From: Carboxylicivirga fragile
GTDB lineage: Bacteria > Bacteroidota > Bacteroidia > Bacteroidales > Marinilabiliaceae
Assembly (NCBI GenBank): GCA_025499625.1
Contig: JAFMVD010000054.1
Coordinates: forward strand, 1-40,889
Length of the DNA stretch: 40,889 nucleotides
Direction: 5' to 3'
Under the pieces are notes generated by a model. It saw only the letters and a program-made list of their open reading frames with translations, had not been told where the DNA came from and made no database searches. The translations under genes were made by a program, and so were the position numbers. This document shows, piece by piece, positions 18,698-26,340 of this stretch (position 1 is its first letter; each line of letters opens with the position of its first letter).

Positions 18698-19237
18698 ATG
18701 TCTGATAAAATTGTATTGGCAGATATAAAGAACTTTGAAGAGTTCTTCATGGAGCACCATCATGCTATGGTGCTCTATGCCTATAAATTTGTTAGAGATA
18801 AAGATCTGGCAATGGACATTGTGCAAGATGCATTTACCCGACTTTGGGAAAGCCGGAATGAAGTGCTTATAAAAGTATCTGTCACTGCTTATCTCTATAA
18901 AACCGTATACAATCTTTGTTTGAACCACATAGAGCAGCAAAAATTACATAGTCAACATCATCAGGCAATTTCTCTTGAATTAAGGGAAAAAGAGCTTGAT
19001 TATTTTAATGGGGAGACGAGCTTACTTCAAAAAGAAACGGCTAGCGTAATTGCATCGGCGGTTAAAGAATTACCCGAAGACTACAAGCAGGTAGTTGAAA
19101 TGAGTCGTTTTGAAGGCTTAAAGAACAAAGAAATTGCTGAAAAATTAAATATTCCACAACGTACTGTAGAGACTCGTATTTATCGGGCAATTAATAAGTT
19201 GCGCGACTCCTTACGTGATTTTGTAAATAAAAATTAA
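18698..19237 (+). CDS. ECF sigma-70 factor (FecI-like, Bacteroidota PUL type)
   Basis: A protein of 179 aa. Region 2 occupies ~12-80 (MVLYAYKFVRDKDLAMDIVQ, DAFTRLWESR). Region 4 occupies ~120-172 (ELPEDYKQVVEMSRFEGLKN, then KEIAEKLNIPQRTVETRIYR as the helix-turn-helix). It directs RNA polymerase to promoters of the neighbouring susC/susD genes when released by the FecR protein encoded 70 bases downstream. The RNA near its start can form a nine-base-pair hairpin (18752-18775). It follows the AGCS symporter gene by only 22 bases. The exact promoter it recognises is unknown. Confidence 0.93.
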   Translation: MSDKIVLADIKNFEEFFMEHHHAMVLYAYKFVRDKDLAMDIVQDAFTRLWESRNEVLIKVSVTAYLYKTVYNLCLNHIEQQKLHSQHHQAISLELREKELDYFNGETSLLQKETASVIASAVKELPEDYKQVVEMSRFEGLKNKEIAEKLNIPQRTVETRIYRAINKLRDSLRDFVNKN

Positions 19238-19307
19238 AAATTCTTTCATTTTGTTGACGTAGTTTTTCGTACTTGTCTGTCATGCTATATAGAAAGTGAA
19301 ATGACAG

Positions 19308-20285
19308 ATGAACGAATTGAACGAAATAGAGCAGATTATTATTCGCCACTTGGATAACACTGCAACGGAATCCGAGTTAAAGCGATTAAATAATTGGCTT
19401 GAGGAGGCAGAGGAGAACAGGAAACATTATCACGAGATGAAGGATGTGTGGGATGCCACACCATCTGTTATTGGGCATGAAAAATCACAGAAGCAGTGGA
19501 AGAAGTTAAATCAATCTCGATTAAGGTCGATCCCATTCCGTAGAATTTCCATCGAATTGATTAAGGTGGCAGCTGTTGCTGTAATTGCGCTTATGGCTGG
19601 ATATTTCTTTTTTGAAGTAGCTGATGAGGATGTTCATTACGCAACAATTGAAGTGCCGTATGGCTCTAAATCTACACTCAAATTACCTGATGGAACTAAT
19701 GTGACATTGAATGCCGGATCCAAGTTGGTATACCCAAGTAATTTTTCAGAAAAGGAAAGGAATGTTGAGTTATCAGGCGAAGCTTATTTTGCGGTAGAGC
19801 ATAATCCCAAAAAACCTTTTGTGGTTAATGTAGATGATTTGGAAGTAAGAGTTTTGGGTACAGAGTTTAATGTGATGGCTTATCCCGAATTTAAACGAGT
19901 TGAAACTACTTTAGTATCGGGTAAGGTCTTACTCAATCGTAAGGGATTTGCTTATGATGATGGTATAATTTTAAAGCCTGGTCAAAAAGCAACTTATGAA
20001 AATAATGGCTTAAAGATTCAATGGGCTAATATTGAGTTAGAATGTAACTGGACTCAGAATGAGTTTTATTTTGAAAGTATACCTTTTAATGAGTTAATGA
20101 CACGTTTGGAAAAATGGTACGATGTTACCATTGAATACAATAAAGAAGATTTTAAAGACCTTACATATACAGGTAAATTTAGAAATGAAGAAACTGTATG
20201 GCAGGCATTTGATGCCATACGGATGACCACGCCAGTGGATTATACAACTGAGCATAGAAAAGTATTTATAACATTGAAAAAATAG
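19308..20285 (+). CDS. FecR-type anti-sigma factor
   Basis: A protein of 325 aa in the inner membrane. The cytoplasmic N-terminal ~75 residues (EIEQIIIRHLDNTATESELK, NNWLEEAEENRKHYHEM) bind the sigma factor. One membrane helix lies at ~84-102. The periplasmic FecR domain spans ~110-210 (IEVPYGSKSTLKLPDGTNVT, LNAGSKLVYPSNF, GEAYFAVEHNPKKPF). A C-terminal DUF4974 domain lies at ~250-325 (FYFESIPFNELMTRLEKWYD). The periplasmic part is expected to contact the STN domain of the SusC encoded next, which turns substrate binding into sigma release. It is separated from the sigma gene by 70 bases that may hold its own promoter. Confidence 0.94.
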   Translation: MNELNEIEQIIIRHLDNTATESELKRLNNWLEEAEENRKHYHEMKDVWDATPSVIGHEKSQKQWKKLNQSRLRSIPFRRISIELIKVAAVAVIALMAGYFFFEVADEDVHYATIEVPYGSKSTLKLPDGTNVTLNAGSKLVYPSNFSEKERNVELSGEAYFAVEHNPKKPFVVNVDDLEVRVLGTEFNVMAYPEFKRVETTLVSGKVLLNRKGFAYDDGIILKPGQKATYENNGLKIQWANIELECNWTQNEFYFESIPFNELMTRLEKWYDVTIEYNKEDFKDLTYTGKFRNEETVWQAFDAIRMTTPVDYTTEHRKVFITLKK

Positions 20286-20310
20286 TTGCCTATGAGGTAA
20301 AGTAGCACAT

Positions 20311-20350
20311 ACAAAAAAAACCGGAGAGATGCGGCAACATCCTTCCGGTT
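20311..20350 (-). terminator. Strong minus-strand terminator in the fecR-susC gap
   Basis: The stem is formed by 20319-20331 and 20338-20350: seven perfect pairs (AACCGGA/TCCGGTT), a G-U pair, one mismatch and four further pairs (GATG/CATC) around a six-base loop. The run of A at 20313-20320 becomes eight consecutive U residues on the minus strand right after the stem. On the plus strand no U-run follows, so as a terminator it works only for minus-strand transcription, although no minus-strand gene is annotated here. Confidence 0.75.
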
Positions 20351-20382
20351 AAGAATAATTTTAAAACGAGTTTAAAATAAAT
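20311..20382 (-). ncRNA. Candidate cis-antisense RNA over the susC leader (DonS-like)
   Basis: A perfect Bacteroidota -7 box (TAAATTTG on the minus strand, 20394-20387) and a strong minus-strand terminator (to 20311) would produce an RNA of roughly 70 nt. It would be complementary to the susC 5' leader and end just before the ribosome-binding area of susC. Bacteroides species carry short cis-antisense RNAs at this place in sigma/anti-sigma-controlled PULs (DonS of B. fragilis is the named example), where they reduce susC/susD expression. No -33 box was visible and the 5' end is estimated, so this is a prediction from position and structure. Confidence 0.4.
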
Positions 20383-20386
20383 CACA

Positions 20387-20394
20387 CAAATTTA
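20387..20394 (-). promoter_or_regulatory. Candidate minus-strand -7 box at the susC start codon
   Basis: CAAATTTA on the plus strand reads TAAATTTG on the minus strand and overlaps the first base of the susC ATG. It is the only perfect minus-strand TAnnTTTG I saw near the antisense terminator. There is no matching -33 TTTG, and a chance match over a window this size is not rare. Confidence 0.3.
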
Positions 20395-23300
20395 TGAAAA
20401 AATTTTCTAACAGCATGGGAATGCTCTGTTCCTTTGCGAATTCAAAACAGTGGAAGATTATGAAACTTTCAATATTCCTACTGATCGTTAGTATGGTGCA
20501 TATTTCCGCATCATCTTATTCCCAATCAAAGAATTTAAACTTTACTAAAGGGCATTCAACCTTAAAAGATGTCTTTCAGGAGATTGAGCAGCAATCATCT
20601 TATACTATCTTTTATAAAGATGATCAAGTTGACTTAAATCGTGTTATTACACAGGACGTTGATGTTGCTAATGTAGATGAAGTGCTACAAGTGGCACTTA
20701 AGGGAACCGGTTTGACTTATCAGATTAACGACAAGTTAATTGTAATAATGAAAGATGAAAATCATATTGCACAACAGGTAGAAAAGAAAACCATTAAAGG
20801 TAAGGTAGTTGATAATACAGGATTTCCATTGCCTGGTGTTAACGTATTTGTGCAAGGTACTACAAATGGAACTATTACAAATGTTGATGGTGAGTTTGAG
20901 TTGGAGATTAATACAACAGATGAAAATATAGTATTTTCGTTTATTGGATTTGAAACACAGGTAGTTGCTGCTCAGGGTAAATCAAGTTTTGATATTTCTT
21001 TAATGGATGAAGCCTTTGGATTAGACGAAGTTGTTGCTATAGGTTTTGGCGTTCAAAAGAAAAGTGATTTGACAGGAGCTGTAGCATCTGTTAAAGGAGA
21101 TAAATTAACAAAAGTAGTTGCATCTAATCCCGCTGAGCAACTGCAAGGTCGAATGGCTGGTGTAAATATCACTTCAATTGGAGGTGGGCCTGGTGCAGGC
21201 ATGGATATCAAAATTCGCGGAGCAAGTACTTTAAATAATAATAGCCCATTGGTGATTATTGATAATGTTCCGGGTAGCATGTTTATGCTGAATCCAGATG
21301 ATATTGAATCGATGGAAGTATTAAAGGATGGAGCTGCCGCGGCAATTTATGGTACTGAAGCGGCTAATGGAGTTATTTTAATTACAACAAAAAGGGGTAA
21401 AGAAGGTAAAATGACCGTTAATGCTTCTGCGAAAATGGTTGTACAGAAACAAACAGAACAGCTTCAAATGTTGAATTCAAGTCAATACATGAAGGTAGCT
21501 AATATGATGTATGAAAATACGAATACATCAAAGCCACAGTTTTTATCTGAACCTTATTATTACGATACTAATTGGTTAGATGCTGTAGTGCGCGATGCAC
21601 CAATGCAAGAGTATAATGTAAGCATGAGTGGTGGATCAAAGGATATTCAATACTATGTTTCTGGTAGTTGGTTGGACCAGAAGGGTACCATTATTGGGTC
21701 AGATTTTAAAAAGGCAAATATTCGTTCTAAAATTGATTTCAAAGGAGAGTATTTTGATGCAGGGATTAATGTGAGTTATAACGAGACTGATCGTAGTAAT
21801 TTGTCGATGAGTATTAAAGAAGCATATGAAATGATGCCTATGATACCAGTATTTGATGGTTCAAGGCCGGATGGCTTTGGTTACGCCGATGATGATAAAG
21901 GAATGCTTTCTAACAATAATCCAGTTGGTACAGAGCATTTTCGCGATAGCAAATCAACAGACCAGTTTTTCAGTGGATTGGGTTATGTGACATTTGATAT
22001 TATTAAAGGACTAAATTTTAAATTTGAAGCAGGTTTAAATAATAGCAATCGTCATTCATTTTTACATCATCCTTCATATAATATTAATGAAAAGCAGATT
22101 GTACGCTATCCTCGAGTATATGAAGAGCGATCTAACTGGCGTGAAATGAATATTAATAATATACTTAATTACACAAAAGATTTCGGGGATCATAGTTTGA
22201 AATTAATGGGTGCTTATGTTGTTAAGAAAGAAACAAATGATTGGATGACTGCCAATATAAGTGGCTTTAAGAATGTATATAGTGCTGAAGGAGATGAATT
22301 AATTATTACGGAAGAACCAACAGGTTTCTTAGATGAGAGTTTTAATACCTTAGATGCAGGTCAAGATGGTGATTCATCCGTAGGTGGATCCCGCACTACT
22401 TATACGAAAACTTCGTTGTTATGGCGCTTAAATTATTCTTATAGAGGTCGTTATTTGTTTCAGGCAACGGTGCGTCGTGATGGTTCTTCTAAGTTCGGTC
22501 CAGATTCACGATACGGTACATTTCCTTCTTTTGCCTTAGGATGGCGTTTAACCGAGGAAAGTTTTATGGGTTCTCAGGATTGGTTGTCAAACTTAAAAGT
22601 AAGAGCCAGTTATGGTATTCTTGGTAATGAAAATAGTTTAGGCCTTTACGAACATATGCCTTTGATGACCAGTAGCACAGGTGAATATTTAAGTTATTCC
22701 AGAGGTGGTGGAGAAACAGTGTGGCTAGGAACTATCTCGAGAGATTTAGAAAATAGAGAATACCGATGGGAAACGACAACAACGATGAATATTGGTTTTG
22801 ATTTTGGAGTAATTAATAATAAGCTGTCTGGTTCATTGAATTACTACGATAATACAACAACTGATATGCTGGTTAATAAACCAATTCCTTCTTCAGCTGG
22901 TATTAATACTCCAAAAGTGAATTTTGGAGAAATGGTAAATAGCGGATTTGAGCTAGAATTAACTTATCAAGATAGAGTTGGAGATCTAGAGTATACTCTA
23001 TTTGGGGGTTTGAGTACCACTAAGAATGAAGTGACGAAATTAGGGAATGATTCAGAAAGTATCAGAGGTGTTGCTTTAAATTATTCGGAACACTTTGCGC
23101 ATCAAACTCGAGTGGGAGGTCCATTAGGTGCTTTTTATTTGTATCAGGTTGATGGTATTTTCCAGAATGACAAAGAAGTTAGTGATTATAATGCTAAGGG
23201 TAAAGATGGTGTTGATATCCTACCAAATGCAAAACCTGGAGACATTCGTTTTAAAGATGTGAATGGTGATGGTGTATTGAATGACGATGATAAAATATTT

Positions 23301-23810
23301 AGTGGTACTGGTATTCCTAAGGTTAATTATAGTTTTAGTATCGATGCTGCATATAAAGGTTTTGATCTATCTATCTTAATGCATGGATCAGCAGGTCATA
23401 AGATATATAATGGTAATCGTTATTATTTTGAAGGTATGCGCACGGGAAGAAATATGTTTGCTACTACTGCGAATGCATGGACTACATCGAATACTAATAC
23501 TGATATGCCGCGTGCTGCTTTTGGTGATCCTAATGGTAATAGTCGGGAATCGACTCGTTTTCTTGAAGATGGAGATTATTTCAGAATTAAAACGATACAA
23601 TTAGGATACACTCTACCAAGAGTTTGGACTGAAAAGATTAAGCTGCAAAAGGCACGCTTTTATGTAAGTGGCCAGAACTTATTTACGTTTACTAATTATA
23701 CTGGGCAGGATCCGGAAATTGGTAGGTCCGACGTGTGGAGCCCAAGTCTGGATACAGCATTATATCCAATCTCTAAAATGTACATTGCAGGTGTTCAAAT
23801 TACTTTATAA
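20394..23810 (+). CDS. SusC/RagA-type TonB-linked outer-membrane transporter with STN signalling domain
   Basis: A protein of 1138 aa. The start at 20394 gives a long basic lead before the signal peptide, common in this class; the ATG at 20460 (MKLSIFLL) would give a plain signal peptide. After cleavage (~residue 44) comes an STN domain (~48-120: FTKGHSTLKDVFQEIEQQS, FYKDDQVDLN), which signals to FecR. A CarboxypepD_reg-like beta-sandwich follows (~135-205: KGKVVDNTGFPLPGVNVFVQ). The plug has the DEVVAIGFGVQKKSDLTGAV start and the conserved SIRGA-like IRGASTLNNNSPLVIID. A ~900-residue beta-barrel runs to the C-terminus. It imports the oligosaccharide captured with SusD. The leader contains the antisense terminator described separately. 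Confidence 0.97.
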   Translation: MKKFSNSMGMLCSFANSKQWKIMKLSIFLLIVSMVHISASSYSQSKNLNFTKGHSTLKDVFQEIEQQSSYTIFYKDDQVDLNRVITQDVDVANVDEVLQVALKGTGLTYQINDKLIVIMKDENHIAQQVEKKTIKGKVVDNTGFPLPGVNVFVQGTTNGTITNVDGEFELEINTTDENIVFSFIGFETQVVAAQGKSSFDISLMDEAFGLDEVVAIGFGVQKKSDLTGAVASVKGDKLTKVVASNPAEQLQGRMAGVNITSIGGGPGAGMDIKIRGASTLNNNSPLVIIDNVPGSMFMLNPDDIESMEVLKDGAAAAIYGTEAANGVILITTKRGKEGKMTVNASAKMVVQKQTEQLQMLNSSQYMKVANMMYENTNTSKPQFLSEPYYYDTNWLDAVVRDAPMQEYNVSMSGGSKDIQYYVSGSWLDQKGTIIGSDFKKANIRSKIDFKGEYFDAGINVSYNETDRSNLSMSIKEAYEMMPMIPVFDGSRPDGFGYADDDKGMLSNNNPVGTEHFRDSKSTDQFFSGLGYVTFDIIKGLNFKFEAGLNNSNRHSFLHHPSYNINEKQIVRYPRVYEERSNWREMNINNILNYTKDFGDHSLKLMGAYVVKKETNDWMTANISGFKNVYSAEGDELIITEEPTGFLDESFNTLDAGQDGDSSVGGSRTTYTKTSLLWRLNYSYRGRYLFQATVRRDGSSKFGPDSRYGTFPSFALGWRLTEESFMGSQDWLSNLKVRASYGILGNENSLGLYEHMPLMTSSTGEYLSYSRGGGETVWLGTISRDLENREYRWETTTTMNIGFDFGVINNKLSGSLNYYDNTTTDMLVNKPIPSSAGINTPKVNFGEMVNSGFELELTYQDRVGDLEYTLFGGLSTTKNEVTKLGNDSESIRGVALNYSEHFAHQTRVGGPLGAFYLYQVDGIFQNDKEVSDYNAKGKDGVDILPNAKPGDIRFKDVNGDGVLNDDDKIFSGTGIPKVNYSFSIDAAYKGFDLSILMHGSAGHKIYNGNRYYFEGMRTGRNMFATTANAWTTSNTNTDMPRAAFGDPNGNSRESTRFLEDGDYFRIKTIQLGYTLPRVWTEKIKLQKARFYVSGQNLFTFTNYTGQDPEIGRSDVWSPSLDTALYPISKMYIAGVQITL

Positions 23811-23822
23811 AATAGCACTATC

Positions 23823-25319
23823 ATGAAGAAATATCTTATATATATATTAGTTGGCTTGATGCCAATATTGGGGAGTTGTGGTGATGATTTTTTAACCCAA
23901 ACTCCAGATGATTTACTAACAACTGAAACATTTTATCGTAATCTGTCCGATGCGGAAGCAGCTTTAGCAACCGTTTATGCTCAGATTGGTGCGTCAGACC
24001 GTTGGGATGTGACTGAGGTAAACTTTGTAGTTGAGCAATTTCGTTCAGATATGTGTATGCCTGGTCCAGATAGATATGCAGATTGGACAGCCATATCCAC
24101 TTTTACTTACACAATTGGTAACAGTCGTTTCTTTATTTATTGGGAAGATTCTTATCGCGGATTGAACCATGCTAATCAGGTAATTGAGAAAGTTGGGGCA
24201 ATGGGAGATGAGAAAATTGACCCAGAACAACGCAATCAAATTGTTGCTGAAGCAAAATTCTTACGTGCATTTCTACATTTTCGCTTATTAAATAATTGGG
24301 AGAAGATTATTTTAAAAGAAAAGGCACCTACCAGTGCAGAAGAGTTATCACAAGGTGTTAGTGAACGCTCTGTGGTTTGGGCACTTATTGAATCAGATTT
24401 GATTGATGCAGCTAATAATTTACCAGAAACGCAGACCAAAGAAAATACTGGTCGCGCAACAAAAGGTGCAGCCATTGGGTATTTGGGAAAAGCTTTATTG
24501 TATCAAGGGAAGTGGTCCGAAGCTGCTTCAGAGTTTAAGAAATTAGTTGATGATGGTGTTGGTGAATATGATTTAGTGGACGATTATAAATCAAATTTTG
24601 ATGGATCAAATGAGAATAATGAAGAATCACTTTTTGAAATTCAATATTCGCCGGTGCGTTCTAATGGACGTCATATTGGTCATGTACTAGGTAAATTTAC
24701 TTCTGCCAGTCAAACTGGTGGTTGGGGAAATATTGAAGCAACTTCCAACATAGTAGATGAATTTAAGTCGGAAGGTATGATTGCTACAACAGGATTGTAT
24801 GACACTAGAATGTATGAAACATTGTTTTTTGATGATCCTAATATAGACGTATTTGGAGAAAGTTTTAAAGATGTTTTTGGTGATTCAGAACAAATAATTT
24901 ACCGTAAATATACTTTGTCAGATCGACCAGAGAGTGATAATGATCCATGGTATTCTTCTCAAAATGTACCAACTATGCGATTCGCAGATGTATTATTGAT
25001 GTATGGTGAAGCCTTGAATGAATCAAGTTCTGCTGATGCTGCCAAACCGCATGTTGACCGTGTTAGAGCACGAGCTGATATGCCTGCATTGCCTAGTGGT
25101 TTGAGTAAAGAAGATATGCGCCAAAGAATTATTCATGAGCGTGCTGTTGAACTTGCATATGAAGGTCATCGATTCTTCGATTTACGACGATGGGATCCTA
25201 ACTTACTTGAATCTAAGATGCAAAACAGTGGTAAGCCTGGGGCAGATAACTTTGTTTTATCAAATCATGCTTATTTCCCAATTCCCGAAAGTGAAACTAA
25301 CACTAATGAGGAATTATAG
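23823..25319 (+). CDS. SusD/RagB-type nutrient-binding outer-membrane lipoprotein
   Basis: A protein of 498 aa. The lipoprotein signal ends LGSCGDD (Cys ~20), followed by the acidic DD export-type start common to surface lipoproteins. The SusD N-terminal region FLTQTPDDLLTTETFYRNLS, then AEAALATVYAQIG, and TPR-like helices (NHANQVIEKVG, EAKFLRAFLHFRLLNNW) are typical. So is the C-terminal RagB region (RFADVLLMYGEALNE, HERAVELAYEGHRFFDLRRW, ending FPIPESETNTNEEL). It forms the lid of the SusC pore and binds the glycan. It starts 12 bases after susC stops, a certain co-transcript. Confidence 0.97.
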   Translation: MKKYLIYILVGLMPILGSCGDDFLTQTPDDLLTTETFYRNLSDAEAALATVYAQIGASDRWDVTEVNFVVEQFRSDMCMPGPDRYADWTAISTFTYTIGNSRFFIYWEDSYRGLNHANQVIEKVGAMGDEKIDPEQRNQIVAEAKFLRAFLHFRLLNNWEKIILKEKAPTSAEELSQGVSERSVVWALIESDLIDAANNLPETQTKENTGRATKGAAIGYLGKALLYQGKWSEAASEFKKLVDDGVGEYDLVDDYKSNFDGSNENNEESLFEIQYSPVRSNGRHIGHVLGKFTSASQTGGWGNIEATSNIVDEFKSEGMIATTGLYDTRMYETLFFDDPNIDVFGESFKDVFGDSEQIIYRKYTLSDRPESDNDPWYSSQNVPTMRFADVLLMYGEALNESSSADAAKPHVDRVRARADMPALPSGLSKEDMRQRIIHERAVELAYEGHRFFDLRRWDPNLLESKMQNSGKPGADNFVLSNHAYFPIPESETNTNEEL

Positions 25320-25418
25320 TTGTGACTTTTTATATGTGTCCTAATATTTTAGTCTATTTTAATAAAAAATAGATTTAAGTAAGGGCATAAAGTTTATCAA
25401 TACTTAAAAAATAAAAAA

Positions 25419-26234
25419 ATGAAGCAATTAAATATATATATAATTCCTCTTTTAGTTTTGATCTTTGTATGGTCGTGCGATACAAAGGATATTGAAGATA
25501 TAGAACAAGAAGTGCCCGTAGTTGTATGGGAAGCTGATATCTATAGAGCTAATATAATACTGGAGCCTTATGCTGAAAAGATTGATCCTGTAAATGTGCG
25601 TTTATTTGGTAAATCAATAGCGTCAGATGTAAAGGTAAGCATTGAAGTTGATGCTGCAACAACTGCTATTGAAGGGACTGAATTTACAATAGAAAGCAAG
25701 AATTTGGTAGTAGTCGCTGGTTCTAATTTTGTGGAAGTGCCATTTGTTATTGATGCTCAAAAACTGGAAGCGGATGTTGAGAAAAAGGTGGTTTTAAATA
25801 TCACGACGGTAAGCGGTGCACGAAATTCAAAGACTACCTCAACAGTTGTTCTAAATAAGATTAACTACGATGTATCGGGTTGGGCTGGAGATTATACATT
25901 CGAAGGTGACGGTTGGACTCGTGATGCTTCAGTTAAAGCGACTGGAACTCCATACGAATTAGTAATGAATAGTTTCTGGGGTAATGGTTTGGATATGGCT
26001 GGAACCGTGGATGCTACCGATCTTAATAATCTACGTTTTATTGTTCCAGCTGGTACAAAATTGGATAATGGTTGGGATGATAAAGGAGCTTGGTGGTTAG
26101 CAACTGATTTAATTGCTACTATGGATGAAGATGGTAAGGTGATGGATTTCATTCAGTTCGATTATGTTTGTGATGATGGCACCGAAGGAAGTTTCCCATG
26201 GTGTTCTGGTAATTGTACCATGACTATGAATTAA
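25419..26234 (+). CDS. Unrecognised surface-type lipoprotein, likely glycan-binding partner of SusC/SusD
   Basis: A protein of 271 aa with lipoprotein signal (IFVWSCDTKDIEDIEQE, Cys ~20) followed by an acidic stretch, as in exported surface lipoproteins. Residues ~38-145 look like a beta-sandwich of the Calx-beta or DUF1735 kind (VNVRLFGKSIASDVKVSIEV, TTAIEGTEFTIESKNLVVVA, VEKKVVLNITTVSG). The C-terminal ~120 residues are rich in Trp and Gly (YDVSGWAGDYTFEGDGWTR, FWGNGLDMAG, DDKGAWWL) and end with three cysteines in a short span (VCDDGTEGSFPWCSGNC). I do not recognise the C-terminal half. Its position after susD and before a strong terminator suggests a surface glycan-binding protein. Confidence 0.65.
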   Translation: MKQLNIYIIPLLVLIFVWSCDTKDIEDIEQEVPVVVWEADIYRANIILEPYAEKIDPVNVRLFGKSIASDVKVSIEVDAATTAIEGTEFTIESKNLVVVAGSNFVEVPFVIDAQKLEADVEKKVVLNITTVSGARNSKTTSTVVLNKINYDVSGWAGDYTFEGDGWTRDASVKATGTPYELVMNSFWGNGLDMAGTVDATDLNNLRFIVPAGTKLDNGWDDKGAWWLATDLIATMDEDGKVMDFIQFDYVCDDGTEGSFPWCSGNCTMTMN

Positions 26235-26249
26235 AATAATATATGATCT

Positions 26250-26294
26250 TTAGTTAGTGTGCCTGAGGTTTCTGTGCACACTAACTAAATTTTT
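26250..26294 (+). terminator. Terminator of the sigma/SusCD transcription unit
   Basis: A perfect 13-base-pair stem (26250-26262 with 26276-26288, arms TTAGTTAGTGTGC and GCACACTAACTAA) with a 13-base loop is followed by a run of five T. It lies 16 bases past the lipoprotein stop and ends the PUL core transcript before the M6 protease. Confidence 0.9.
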
Positions 26295-26340
26295 CCCATA
26301 AACTTTGTAGCGTTTAACTAACGTTTCACTCATATCGTAT

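Larger units (their letters stand above)
18698..26294 (+). other. Sigma/anti-sigma-controlled PUL core
   Basis: The order ECF sigma factor, FecR anti-sigma, SusC with STN domain, SusD and lipoprotein is the standard layout of a trans-envelope-signalling polysaccharide utilization locus, closed by a 13-bp terminator. The enzymes that would complete it lie on both sides: the broken sulfatase (15309-16733) and the M6, GH89, GH2 and GH63 genes (26341-37836). The target glycan is not known. Confidence 0.85.

Noticed and set aside
18539-18940. Minus-strand open frame of 133 codons
   Set aside because: It is antisense to the AGCS and sigma-factor genes, with no start signal or recognisable sequence; a shadow frame.
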